Shown here one piece after another: positions 42,555-51,527 of a DNA stretch of 64,000 bases. This DNA comes from Mesorhizobium sp. J8 (GTDB lineage: Bacteria > Pseudomonadota > Alphaproteobacteria > Rhizobiales > Rhizobiaceae): positions 2,480,001-2,544,000 of the forward strand of contig NZ_AP024109.1 in assembly GCF_016591715.1 (NCBI RefSeq), in the 5' to 3' direction. Positions within the stretch are counted from its first letter, which is position 1, and each line of letters begins with the position of its first letter. Made by a program: the position numbers and the translations under genes. Under the pieces are notes generated by a model. The model searched no databases. It had not been told where the DNA came from and was given only the letters and a program-made list of their open reading frames with translations.

Positions 42555-44660
42555 ATGAACCAGCACGCCAAGCTCCGGATCGGCCATTCGGCCTGTCCGC
42601 ACGACTGCCCTTCCACCTGCGCGCTCGAAGTCGAGCTGCTCGACAACAATCGTATCGGCCGCGTGCATGGCGCCAAGGCGAACAGCTATACGGCGGGCGT
42701 CATCTGCGCCAAGGTCGCGCGCTATGCCGACCGCGTCCATCATCCCGATCGCCTGCTGAAGCCGCTGGTGCGCGCGGGCGGCAAGGGCGAGGGCATCTGG
42801 AAGGAAGCCTCTTGGGAAGTCGCGCTCGACCTTGTCGCGGAAAAATTCATCGCGGCGGAAGAGAAATACGGCTCGGAGACGGTCTGGCCTTATTTCTACG
42901 CCGGCACGATGGGGCTGGTGCAGCGCGACGGCATCGAAAGGCTGCGGCACGCCAAGAAATATTCCGGCTTCTTCAGCTCGATCTGCACCAATCTGGCCTG
43001 GACCGGCTGGATGATGGGAGCGGGCGCCTTGCGCGGTCCCGATCCGCGCGAGATGGCGAAGTCCGATTGCGTGGTGATCTGGGGCACCAATGCCGTGGTG
43101 ACACAGGTCAATGTCATGACCCATGCCATCAGGGCGCGCAAGGAGCGTGGCGCCAAGATCGTCGTGATCGACATCTACGACAACGCCACCATGAAGCAGG
43201 CCGATCTCGGCCTGGTGCTGAAGCCCGGCACCGACGGCGCGCTCGCCTGCGCCGTCATGCATGTTCTGTTCCGGGACGGCATGGCCGACCGCGCCTATCT
43301 CGAGAAATACACCGACGATCCGCGCGGGCTGGAAGAGCATTTGCGCAGCCGCACTCCGGAATGGGCGGCCGCTATCACGGGCCTGAGCGTCGCCGAGATC
43401 GAGGCTTTCGCAAGGCTGGTGGGCACGACGAAAAAAACTTACTTCCGCCTCGGCTACGGTTTCTCGCGCCAGCGCAACGGCTCGGCCAACATGCACGCCG
43501 CGGCCTCGATCGCCGCCGTCACCGGCGCCTGGCAATATGAGGGCGGCGGCGCCTTCCATTCCAATTCCGGCATCTTCAAGCTGAACCAGGATGTGCTCGA
43601 AGGCACCGCGATGCGCGACCCGAACATCCGCTATCTCGACCATTCGCGCATCGGCCCGGTGCTGACGGGTGCCGAGGACGCGCTCTATGGCGGCCCGCCG
43701 GTGACGGCGATGCTGATCCAGAACACCAATCCGGCCAATGTCGCGCCCGAGCAGCGGCTGGTGAAAAAGGGTTTCCTGCGCGAGGACCTGTTCACTTGCG
43801 TCCATGAGCAGTTCATGACCGATACGGCCAAGCTCGCCGACGTCGTGTTGCCGGCGACGATGTTTTTGGAGCATGACGACATCTACAAGGGCGGAGGCAA
43901 CCAGCACATCACGCTCGGCCCCAAGCTGATCGAGCCGCCGGAAGGACCGCGCACCAACCACTACGTGAATGAAGAGCTCGCCAAGCGACTGGGTGTCGGC
44001 GACCGTCCGGGCTTCGGCCTGACCGAGCGCGAGCATATAGACATCATCCTCGGCAAGCGCGGGCTCGGCAGCTTCGACAGTTTGAAGGCTGAGAAGTGGG
44101 TCGATCTTCAGCCCAACTTCGACGACGCGCATTTCATCAACGGCTTCGGCCATGCCGACAAGAAATTCCACTTCCGGCCCAACTGGACCGGGCAATCGGC
44201 GCCCAACCGGCCGCCGAAAAGCATGGGCCTGTTCGGTCCGGTCGAGCGGCTGCCCGAATTCCCCGACCATGTCGAACTGATCGAAGTCGCGGACGAGGAG
44301 CATCCGTTCCGGCTGGCGACCTCGCCGGCGCGCAACTTCCTCAATTCCAGCTTTGCCGAGACGCCGGTGTCGAAGGCCAAGGAAGGCAGGCCCGAGCTGC
44401 TCATCCACCGCGAAGATGCCGCCGCGCTCGGCATCGAGGATGGCGCCCGCGTCGAAGTCGGCAACCGGCGCGGCGACGTGGTGCTGCACGCAAGGTTCTT
44501 CGACGGCGTCAAGCATGGCGTGGTGATCGCCGAAGGCATCTGGCCGAACAGCGCGCATGAACGCGGCGAGGGCATCAACGTGCTGACCGGCGCCGATGCC
44601 CCGGCACCCTATGGCGGCGCCGCCGTCCACGACAACAAGGTGTGGCTGAGGGCGCTTTGA
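42555..44660 (+). CDS. molybdopterin oxidoreductase (DMSO reductase family)
   Basis: 701 residues. N-terminal 4Fe-4S site Cys14-x3-Cys18-x3-Cys22 with Cys51, followed by the molybdopterin domain (SICTNLAWTGW, VVIWGTNAVVTQVNVMTHAIRARKERGAKIVVID, QYEGGGAFHS) and the C-terminal molydopterin-binding domain (VEVGNRRGDVVLHARF, INVLTGADAPAPYGGAAVHDNKVWL). No twin-arginine leader, so it should be cytoplasmic. There are no partner subunits nearby. Substrate unknown; the assignment to DMSO reductase family is firm, a closer one is not. Confidence 0.92.
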   Translation: MNQHAKLRIGHSACPHDCPSTCALEVELLDNNRIGRVHGAKANSYTAGVICAKVARYADRVHHPDRLLKPLVRAGGKGEGIWKEASWEVALDLVAEKFIAAEEKYGSETVWPYFYAGTMGLVQRDGIERLRHAKKYSGFFSSICTNLAWTGWMMGAGALRGPDPREMAKSDCVVIWGTNAVVTQVNVMTHAIRARKERGAKIVVIDIYDNATMKQADLGLVLKPGTDGALACAVMHVLFRDGMADRAYLEKYTDDPRGLEEHLRSRTPEWAAAITGLSVAEIEAFARLVGTTKKTYFRLGYGFSRQRNGSANMHAAASIAAVTGAWQYEGGGAFHSNSGIFKLNQDVLEGTAMRDPNIRYLDHSRIGPVLTGAEDALYGGPPVTAMLIQNTNPANVAPEQRLVKKGFLREDLFTCVHEQFMTDTAKLADVVLPATMFLEHDDIYKGGGNQHITLGPKLIEPPEGPRTNHYVNEELAKRLGVGDRPGFGLTEREHIDIILGKRGLGSFDSLKAEKWVDLQPNFDDAHFINGFGHADKKFHFRPNWTGQSAPNRPPKSMGLFGPVERLPEFPDHVELIEVADEEHPFRLATSPARNFLNSSFAETPVSKAKEGRPELLIHREDAAALGIEDGARVEVGNRRGDVVLHARFFDGVKHGVVIAEGIWPNSAHERGEGINVLTGADAPAPYGGAAVHDNKVWLRAL

Positions 44661-44669
44661 CCAACCCGG

Positions 44670-47453
44670 CTACTTCGCCGCCTGCGCGTCCAGCGCCTTG
44701 ATCTCATCCACGGCGGCCTTGCGCGCCGCCGCATCGACACCGGACGCGCCCTTGTCCTTGGCGAAGGCAATGAGGGCCGCGCGCGTGTCCTCGTCGCACC
44801 CGTCCGAGCCTAGGCTGTCGATGCCGGCTTTCTTGGCGGCGGCGAGCACGGAGTCGCAGGCGTCCGGCGCGAAAGCGAATTGGCCCATGATGGCGCCAAG
44901 CGTCAGCGGGTCCTGCAGGCGCGGATCGTCGCGGATCGCCTGGATGGTGGCGCTGCCCACCATCTTGGATTTGCGGTCCTGCGCGATCTGCGTCAGGTCG
45001 AAGATGAACTCGAATTCCGGCTTCTCGACGCCCTCGGGCTTCGACACCAGTATATCCAGCGCGTATCGTGTGATCTCCTCGGGCGTCACCACCGAGCGGA
45101 TGGCGCGCGCCTGATGGTAGTTGCGCACCAGCACCCAGCGCGAGGGCAGGTCGCCATAGCGGGCGAGAATGCCGAGCTGCTTGATGGCTGCCAGCTTTTG
45201 CTTGTCGGTCTTGGCGGCCTGCGCCTGGGCGAAGACCTTGTCGCGGATGCGGTTGACGATATCCGTGTCGAGTCCGCCCGGCGCCGGCGCGGCTTGTGGT
45301 GTCGCGGTTGCGGCTTGCGGGCTGGGAGCATCGCCAAGCGGGCCTTTCGCGTCGACCCAGGCGGCCAGCGCCTTGCGCGCGTCAGGGCCGAAATAACCCT
45401 TCGGCTCGCCGGTGTAGAAACCTTCGCTCTTCAGCGCCATCTCGATAGCGACGCGAATTTCGTCAGGCAGAGCCTTGCCGACGCCAACAAGGTTCTGGTC
45501 GTCGAGGCCGGCCGGCGCCTCGCGGAAAGCATCCATCACCGCGGCTGCGATCGCCGCGTTTCCAGCGCTGGAGGCCGGTCCGGAAAAGAGGCCGCTCAGC
45601 TCCATGTCGGCGTCGTCGGCGCCGAACACGCCGGCGCCCATCCTGCCGATGCCGTCATTGTAAAGCGCGATGCGGTTGGTGATGCCTTCGCGCAACGTCA
45701 CAAGATGGTCGAAACTGTCGAAGGTGAAGGCGTTGGCGAGCTTGCTCTTTGCCTTGAGCGAGCCGAGCCGCGCCGCCTCGCGCCAGGCATGCAGCCGCTC
45801 GCGCGGGTTCTTGTCGACGCCGACACCGTCGGCATAGGCATCGCCCAGCAGCACCATCGCCTCGACGCTGCCCAGATTGGCGGCGTTGATCAGCATCGCG
45901 GTCGCCTTCTGGTCGTCCTGCGGATAGACCGCGCCTTTGCGCAACAGCTTCGCTTGCAGCAGATAGGCCTGCTGTTCCTTCCTGGCTTCGCCTTCCTCGA
46001 TCAGCGCTTTCAATTGATCGTCGCTCAGCCCGTCGTCGCGGCGCGACGGCCTGTAGCTTGTCGAATCGAGATTGGCATATTGCGTCGAGGCGCAGAGCCA
46101 GAGCGCTTCGCGGTCGCCACCGTCCGCCAGCGGTTTCAGCAAGGCGCGTGCCGCATCCTCGTTCTTGAACTGCTGATCGTCCGACAGCTGCAGCCGCGCC
46201 AGCGCAAGGGCAGCACCCGGTTCGCCGGCCTCGGCGGCATCGCTCAGGCGCTCGATGAACAGGCCCGGATTGTCGATCTGGACGCCGTCATAGTCGGGAA
46301 GCAGCTTCGCCAGCCTGATGGCGGCGTCGAGGTCCCAGGAGGCGTTGAGCAATTGGATCGCTTCACGCGGCTGGCGGCCGACGAATTTGCCGTCGAGCAG
46401 CAGGCCGGCGAGCATCGGCCCTGCCTCGGCGACGTTCTTGGTGGCTGCACGCAGCATGGCGATGGCGCGCTTGCCGTCGGCCGGGCCGCCTTCGCCCTTG
46501 GCCAGCATGTCGGCCAGCATCGGTACGGCATCTTGATCGCTGCCGACGCGCGCCTCCAGCAGCTGCCTGGCCTTCGTCGCGTCTTGCGAAGTTCCACGGC
46601 CCAGCCGCAGCGCCTTGATGTAAGCCAGCGCCGATCGTCCGGAGCCGTTGGTCCCGGCCTGGGAATCGGTCTCGACGGCATGAAAGGCCTTTTGCTGCTC
46701 GTCGCTTGTGAAGCCGTCTTCCGCCAGCGTCGTCCGCGCAATCAGCAGCGGCATGGCGGCGCGGAACTGGCTGTCCCATTCGCCCGGCGACTGGCCTTGG
46801 GCCGGCGCGTCGATGACGCGTTGCGCTGTCTCGACCACCTTGCGCGCGTCGCGGCGCAGCAGCGGCCCTTCGATATACTGACGCAGCAGCGTCTCGAGCG
46901 CCGTTAGATGACCGGCGGCGCCGGCCTTCTGCAAGGCATCGAGCGCCATCGCTCGTGTGACCGGCAGTGGACCGGCATCGGCGCTGTCGTGCCGGTGCAC
47001 CGAATAGACCTCGTAGAGCAGATAATTCGCCTCGGGACTGCCGCCGTCGGCGATGAGCTTGATCTGCGGCAGGAGAAAGGTAAGCCCCGGCTGGTTGAGC
47101 GCGACCTGGACCCGCAGCCATTCGAGCGTCAGCCGCTTTTCCTGCGGCGCGCCGAGCATCGCCGCCTGGCATTTGTCGGCCAGGGTCTTGAGCTTGCTCA
47201 AGTCGAAGTCCTGCGGGAAAAGTTCGCCATACTGGATGGGCGGTGCCTTGGCTTCAGGATCGAGCGGCACGGAAGCGCCGCGATCGCAGACACTGATCGC
47301 TTCCGCGAGCGCGGCCTTCTTCGCCGCATCGTCTGCAGCCTTCTTGGCCGCGTCGTCGGATTTTTCGGAAGGCGCCTGCGCCCCCAGGGCCACTCCGGCA
47401 GGGGGCGTCAAGGCGAGGCAGGAAAGAACCAGGGCATGCACTGGCCGCAGCAT
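44670..47453 (-). CDS. exported SEL1/TPR-type repeat protein
   Basis: 927 residues. Signal peptide about 25 residues (ends VALGAQA). Much of the protein consists of helical repeats of SEL1/TPR type: GSPEANYLLYEVYSV, ALAYIKALRLGRGTSQDATKARQLLEA, VPMLADMLAKGEGGPADGKRAIAMLRAA and AMVLLGDAYADGVGVDKNPRERLHAWREAARLGSLKAKSKLANAF. Near residues 690-730 a peptidoglycan-binding-like piece (MALKSEGFYTGEPKGYFGPDARKALAAWV) appears. Acts presumably as a periplasmic scaffold or envelope protein. Acidic Lys/Asp-rich region follows the signal. Convergent with the oxidoreductase. Confidence 0.8.
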   Translation of the reverse strand: MLRPVHALVLSCLALTPPAGVALGAQAPSEKSDDAAKKAADDAAKKAALAEAISVCDRGASVPLDPEAKAPPIQYGELFPQDFDLSKLKTLADKCQAAMLGAPQEKRLTLEWLRVQVALNQPGLTFLLPQIKLIADGGSPEANYLLYEVYSVHRHDSADAGPLPVTRAMALDALQKAGAAGHLTALETLLRQYIEGPLLRRDARKVVETAQRVIDAPAQGQSPGEWDSQFRAAMPLLIARTTLAEDGFTSDEQQKAFHAVETDSQAGTNGSGRSALAYIKALRLGRGTSQDATKARQLLEARVGSDQDAVPMLADMLAKGEGGPADGKRAIAMLRAATKNVAEAGPMLAGLLLDGKFVGRQPREAIQLLNASWDLDAAIRLAKLLPDYDGVQIDNPGLFIERLSDAAEAGEPGAALALARLQLSDDQQFKNEDAARALLKPLADGGDREALWLCASTQYANLDSTSYRPSRRDDGLSDDQLKALIEEGEARKEQQAYLLQAKLLRKGAVYPQDDQKATAMLINAANLGSVEAMVLLGDAYADGVGVDKNPRERLHAWREAARLGSLKAKSKLANAFTFDSFDHLVTLREGITNRIALYNDGIGRMGAGVFGADDADMELSGLFSGPASSAGNAAIAAAVMDAFREAPAGLDDQNLVGVGKALPDEIRVAIEMALKSEGFYTGEPKGYFGPDARKALAAWVDAKGPLGDAPSPQAATATPQAAPAPGGLDTDIVNRIRDKVFAQAQAAKTDKQKLAAIKQLGILARYGDLPSRWVLVRNYHQARAIRSVVTPEEITRYALDILVSKPEGVEKPEFEFIFDLTQIAQDRKSKMVGSATIQAIRDDPRLQDPLTLGAIMGQFAFAPDACDSVLAAAKKAGIDSLGSDGCDEDTRAALIAFAKDKGASGVDAAARKAAVDEIKALDAQAAK

Positions 47454-47666
47454 GAGCGTTCCCCCTCGGATTTCGGTCCGGGCGCAGCCGGACACACAGG
47501 CGCTAAATTAGCATGTCACGTCAGCGGTGATGAGTGTGACGCTTCACATTCGCGTATAGTTCGCCCTTGTCACGTCCCGATGTCGTGGCCGGCAGTCGTT
47601 TGAATCACTTTGCCAAGTCGGCGTGCTAGAGGATTGTTCCGACTCGAGCTTTCGACAAGGATCGCC

Positions 47667-48443
47667 ATGCCGTACCCGCTCAGGATAGCCATCGCCGGCG
47701 CGCTAGGCCGCATGGGTCGGCAGATGGCAGAGACGATCGCGGCGGACCCACGGCTGGAACTCGTCGCCCGCTTCCATCGGCCGGGCAGCACGGGCGAGGG
47801 GCTGGTCGAGCGCGATGAAGCGCTGGCGCTTGCCGATGTGGTCGTCGACTTCACCACGCCGGCGGCTTCCGCCGAATTGGCCAAGGCGTGCGCGGCACGC
47901 GGCGGTCCGGCGCTGGTCATCGGCTCGACCGGTTTTGACGTCGCTGAGCTGGAAGGCATAGCGGAAGCGGCGAAGGAGATCGCCATCGTTCGCTCAGGCA
48001 GCTATTCGCTGGGACTGAACATGCTGACTGGGCTGGTCGAGCAGGCCGCGAGGACGCTTGGAGCCGACGATTGCGACATCGAGATCTTCGAAGCGCATCA
48101 CCGCTTCAAGGTCGACGCGCCATCGGGCACGGCGCTGATGTTGGGCGAGGCGGCGGCGCGAGGCCGCGGCGTCAGGCTGGACGATGTGGCGAAGCGCGCC
48201 CGCGACGGCCTCGTCGGTCCGCGCAATGCCGGCGAGATCGGCTTTGCCGTTGCGCGCGGCGGCGGCATCGTCGGCGAGCACAGCGTGAGCTTCCTAGTTC
48301 TTGGCGAGACGCTCACGCTCTCGCATGCCGTCGGCGACCGCTCGATGTTCGCGCGCGGCGCCATCGCGGCGGCGCTCTGGATCGCCGGCCGATCGCCGGG
48401 CGAGTATGACATGCACGATGTGCTGGGCTTCACCGCCTCGTGA
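47667..48443 (+). CDS. dapB: 4-hydroxy-tetrahydrodipicolinate reductase
   Basis: Lysine/diaminopimelate pathway enzyme, 258 residues. NAD(P)-binding [16 protein letters not shown], the catalytic loop [24 protein letters not shown] with the active-site His pair and Lys, and [22 protein letters not shown] 47667 follows GACAAGG. Unlinked to other dap genes here. Divergent from the large repeat protein at 44670-47453. Confidence 0.96.
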   Translation: MPYPLRIAIAGALGRMGRQMAETIAADPRLELVARFHRPGSTGEGLVERDEALALADVVVDFTTPAASAELAKACAARGGPALVIGSTGFDVAELEGIAEAAKEIAIVRSGSYSLGLNMLTGLVEQAARTLGADDCDIEIFEAHHRFKVDAPSGTALMLGEAAARGRGVRLDDVAKRARDGLVGPRNAGEIGFAVARGGGIVGEHSVSFLVLGETLTLSHAVGDRSMFARGAIAAALWIAGRSPGEYDMHDVLGFTAS

Positions 48444-48608
48444 CCGGAAAACCGAGCCGGATTTTGTTCCGCAGCCGTTAAAACGGCTGAAAGCCAGCTG
48501 AAAGCTTGGCCATGCCATGACGGTTTTGTGGCGTTCGCCACATGAGCGGCTGGGAGTGGCCGCAAGGAGGAAATGCGGCGCGCCGCGCCGCCCAGTGGAG
48601 GAAGTTAC

Positions 48609-49622
48609 GTGACCCGTTTCATCTCTAAACGCGTCCTGCGCTCGGTGGCGCTTACGCTTGCCATGGTTGGCGCTGGCGCATCGGCGGCCTCGGCTGCCGA
48701 CAAGATCACCATAATCGTCGGCGGCATGGAAAAGCAGATCTATCTCCCGGCCGTGCTCACCCAGCAGCTCGGCTATTTCAAGGATGAGGGCCTGGACGTG
48801 GAGCTGGTGAACTCTCGCGCGGGCGTCGAGGCCGAGAATGAATTGCTGGCCGGCGCCGTGCAGGGCGTCGTCGGCTTCTACGACCACACCGTCGACCTGC
48901 AGTCGAAGGGCAAATACATCCAGTCGATCGTGCAGTTCAGCCAGGCGCCGGGCGAGGTCGAGCTGGTCTCGGCCAAGCATCCGGAAATCAAGTCGCCGGC
49001 CGACTTCAAGGGTGCGACGCTCGGCGTCACCGGTCTCGGCTCCTCGACCGATTTCCTCACCCAGTATCTCGCGGTCCGCAACGGCCTGAAACCCGGCGAT
49101 TACACGCTGCTTCCGGTCGGCGCCGGCAACACCTTCATCGCCGCCGTCAAGCAGGACCAGATCCAGGCCGGCATGACGACCGAGCCGACCATCGCCAAAT
49201 TGCTCCAGACCGGCGAGGCCAAGGTGTTGGTCGACATGCGCACGCCTGAAAAAACCAAGGAAGCGCTGGGCGGCGACTATCCGGCGGCCTCTTTCTACGT
49301 CCAGTCGAGCTGGCTCGAGGGTCACAAGGACGAGGCGCAGAAGCTCGCCAATGCCTTCGTCAAGACGATGAAGTTCATCGCTAGCCATTCGGCCGAGGAG
49401 ATCGCCGACAAGATGCCGAAGGACTATTACGCCGGCAGCAAGGACCTCTATGTGCAGGGCCTTGCCGGCGGCAAGGCGATGTTCACGCCGGACGGCCGGA
49501 TGCCGGCCGACGGACCGGAGACGGTGCTGAAGGTTCTGTCGACGTTCTCAAAGAGCCTGCAGGGCAAGCAGATCGACCTGTCGAAGACCTACACGACCGA
49601 GTTCGTCGACGCGGCGAAGTAG
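48609..49622 (+). CDS. ABC transporter substrate-binding protein (NMT1/SsuA/TauA type)
   Basis: 337 residues. Signal peptide about 30 residues (ends ASA-ADKITI). The family pattern is clear: GGMEKQIYLPAVLTQQLGYFKDEGLDVELVNSRAGVEAENELLAGAVQGVVGFYDHT (described in parts), LGVTGLGSSTDFLTQYLA and AGMTTEPTIAKLL. Binds an unknown small organic solute (sulfonate, taurine, nitrate-like or pyrimidine precursor classes all use this fold). GTG start with GGAGGAAG seven bases upstream. First gene of an importer operon. Confidence 0.9.
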   Translation: MTRFISKRVLRSVALTLAMVGAGASAASAADKITIIVGGMEKQIYLPAVLTQQLGYFKDEGLDVELVNSRAGVEAENELLAGAVQGVVGFYDHTVDLQSKGKYIQSIVQFSQAPGEVELVSAKHPEIKSPADFKGATLGVTGLGSSTDFLTQYLAVRNGLKPGDYTLLPVGAGNTFIAAVKQDQIQAGMTTEPTIAKLLQTGEAKVLVDMRTPEKTKEALGGDYPAASFYVQSSWLEGHKDEAQKLANAFVKTMKFIASHSAEEIADKMPKDYYAGSKDLYVQGLAGGKAMFTPDGRMPADGPETVLKVLSTFSKSLQGKQIDLSKTYTTEFVDAAK

Positions 49623-49786
49623 CGCCGGCAGGCAAGGGCGGGCCGATCGGTCCGCCCTGGAAAAACAAGAGCTTGCGCCGGCCGTCTGAATCAATTCGGC
49701 AGCGGCGCCTTTCCGGATGCCGAGCCGAGTCAGGCCCCTGAGCTTGACCCGCCGGCATCCCCGCGCCACCGCAACAGGAGTGTGTC

Positions 49787-50641
49787 ATGCAATCGCAGAC
49801 CATGGCGGCCGAGAAACTGTCTCCCGCCGCGCCGCCGGCCGATGCCGCCATAGCCATCGACGATGTGACGCTGCGCTTCGTCACGCCGGACGGCCACATG
49901 ATGACGGCGATCCGCGATTTCACCATGACGGTGGCGCGCGGCGAATTCGCCTGCGTCGTCGGCCCGACCGGCTGCGGCAAGTCGACGACGCTCAACCTCG
50001 TCACCGGCCTGCTCAGGCCCACCACCGGCAATGTCCGCGTCATGGGCAATCCGGTCACGGACATCAGCCGCGATATCGGCTTCGTCTTCCAGGCCGACGC
50101 GCTGTTTCCGTGGCGCAGCGTCATCGACAATGTCGCCGCCGGACCGCTTTTCCGCGGCACGCCGAAGCAGGAAGCCTACGACAAGGCGCGCGACTGGATC
50201 GGTCGCGTCGGCCTTTCTCGTTTCGAAAAGCACTATCCGCACCAGCTCTCGGGCGGCATGCGCAAGCGCGTGGCGCTTGCACAAACCTTCATCAATCAGC
50301 CCAAGATCCTGCTGATGGATGAGCCCTTCAGCGCGCTCGACATGCAGACCCGCACCGCCATGCAGGATGAGCTCCTGGGTCTATGGTCGGGACTGAAGTC
50401 CTCCGTCGTCTTCGTCACGCATGATCTCGAGGAAGCGGTGGCCCTGGCCGACAAGGTTTATGTGCTCACCGCCGGCCCAGGCACGGTGAAGAGCGTCTAC
50501 CGCATCGACCTGCCGCGCCCGCGCGTCATGGCCGACATCCGCTACGACCCGAAATTCATCGAGATCGCCAAGGTGATCTGGAACGATCTGCGCGAGGAAG
50601 TGCAGCTCGGCCAGAGCCGTGGCCTTCAGACCGGCCATTGA
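49787..50641 (+). CDS. ABC transporter ATP-binding protein (SsuB/TauB type)
   Basis: 284 residues. Walker A GPTGCGKSTTL, Q-loop FVFQADALFPWRSV, signature QLSGGMRKRVALAQT, Walker B ILLMDEPFSALD and the H-loop VVFVTHDLEEAVALAD. The Q-loop wording QADALFPWR is typical of the nitrate/sulfonate/taurine family. Preceded by a 165-base gap after the substrate-binding gene; the permease follows 13 bases later. Confidence 0.94.
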   Translation: MQSQTMAAEKLSPAAPPADAAIAIDDVTLRFVTPDGHMMTAIRDFTMTVARGEFACVVGPTGCGKSTTLNLVTGLLRPTTGNVRVMGNPVTDISRDIGFVFQADALFPWRSVIDNVAAGPLFRGTPKQEAYDKARDWIGRVGLSRFEKHYPHQLSGGMRKRVALAQTFINQPKILLMDEPFSALDMQTRTAMQDELLGLWSGLKSSVVFVTHDLEEAVALADKVYVLTAGPGTVKSVYRIDLPRPRVMADIRYDPKFIEIAKVIWNDLREEVQLGQSRGLQTGH

Positions 50642-50654
50642 GAGGAGAAACCGC

Positions 50655-51527
50655 ATGACCGCCATCTCTCCGACCGATCAAGCCGCCCGCGCGACCTCGA
50701 TCGTCGCCGCCGAAGCGCAGGCAAGGGCGCGGCTGCGCAAGCGCCACGCCTTGGTCATCGGCCTGCGCCTCACGATCCTCATCGTCTTCCTCGGCCTTTG
50801 GGAACTCGGCGCCGATTACAACGTCATCGACCCGTTCTTCTTCTCCAGCCCGTCCGGCATCTGGGAGCAGATCTGGTCCTGGGTTACCGAGGGCACCTCG
50901 CAGGGGCCGCTCTGGCTGCAGATCTATGTGACGCTGGAGGAAACCTTTCTCGGCTTCGCCATCGGCGCCGTCGGCGGCATCGTGGCGGGCATCATCCTCG
51001 GCCGTAACAAGCTGCTGGCGGACGTCTTTTCAATCTACATCAAGATAGCGAACTCGGTGCCGCGCGTGGTGCTTGGCTCGGTGTTCATCATCGCGCTCGG
51101 GCTCGGCATGGCGTCCAAGGTGGCGCTGGCTGTCGTCATGGTGTTCTTCGTCGTCTTCGCCAACGCCTTCCAGGGCGTGCGCGAGGCCGACAGGGCGATG
51201 ATCGCCAACGCCCGGATCCTCGGCGCCTCGCCGATGCAGATCACCACATCGGTCATCATTCCCTCGGCGATGAGCTGGATCCTCGCCAGCCTGCATGTCT
51301 CGTTCGGCTTCGCCCTTGTCGGCGCCGTCGTCGGCGAGTTCCTCGGCGCCAAGCAGGGCATGGGCCTCCTGATCTCGACGGCACAAGGCGCCTTCAACGC
51401 CAATGGCGTCTTCGCGGCCATGATCATCCTGGCGGTGATGGCGCTGGTGGTGGAATTCCTGATCACTCGCTTCGAGAACTATGTGGTGAAATGGCGCCCT
51501 GCGCCGTTCAGCGAGCAGGGGACGTGA
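50655..51527 (+). CDS. ABC transporter permease (SsuC/TauC type)
   Basis: 290 residues with about six membrane segments. The binding-protein-dependent permease EAA loop is EADRAMIANARILGASPMQITTSVIIPSAMSWIL; also TLEETFLGFAIGAVGGIVAGIILG and PRVVLGSVFIIALGLGMASK. Completes the importer. Convergent with the two-component genes that follow. Confidence 0.94.
   Translation: MTAISPTDQAARATSIVAAEAQARARLRKRHALVIGLRLTILIVFLGLWELGADYNVIDPFFFSSPSGIWEQIWSWVTEGTSQGPLWLQIYVTLEETFLGFAIGAVGGIVAGIILGRNKLLADVFSIYIKIANSVPRVVLGSVFIIALGLGMASKVALAVVMVFFVVFANAFQGVREADRAMIANARILGASPMQITTSVIIPSAMSWILASLHVSFGFALVGAVVGEFLGAKQGMGLLISTAQGAFNANGVFAAMIILAVMALVVEFLITRFENYVVKWRPAPFSEQGT

Noticed and set aside
42144..44630. 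828-codon open frame opposite the ABC-F and oxidoreductase genes
   Set aside because: Both plus-strand genes are complete; the antisense product has no motif and spans the gene boundary.
44880..46907. 675-codon open frame opposite the SEL1-repeat gene
   Set aside because: Composition artefact. The minus-strand protein has a signal peptide and repeat motifs, the antisense one has none.
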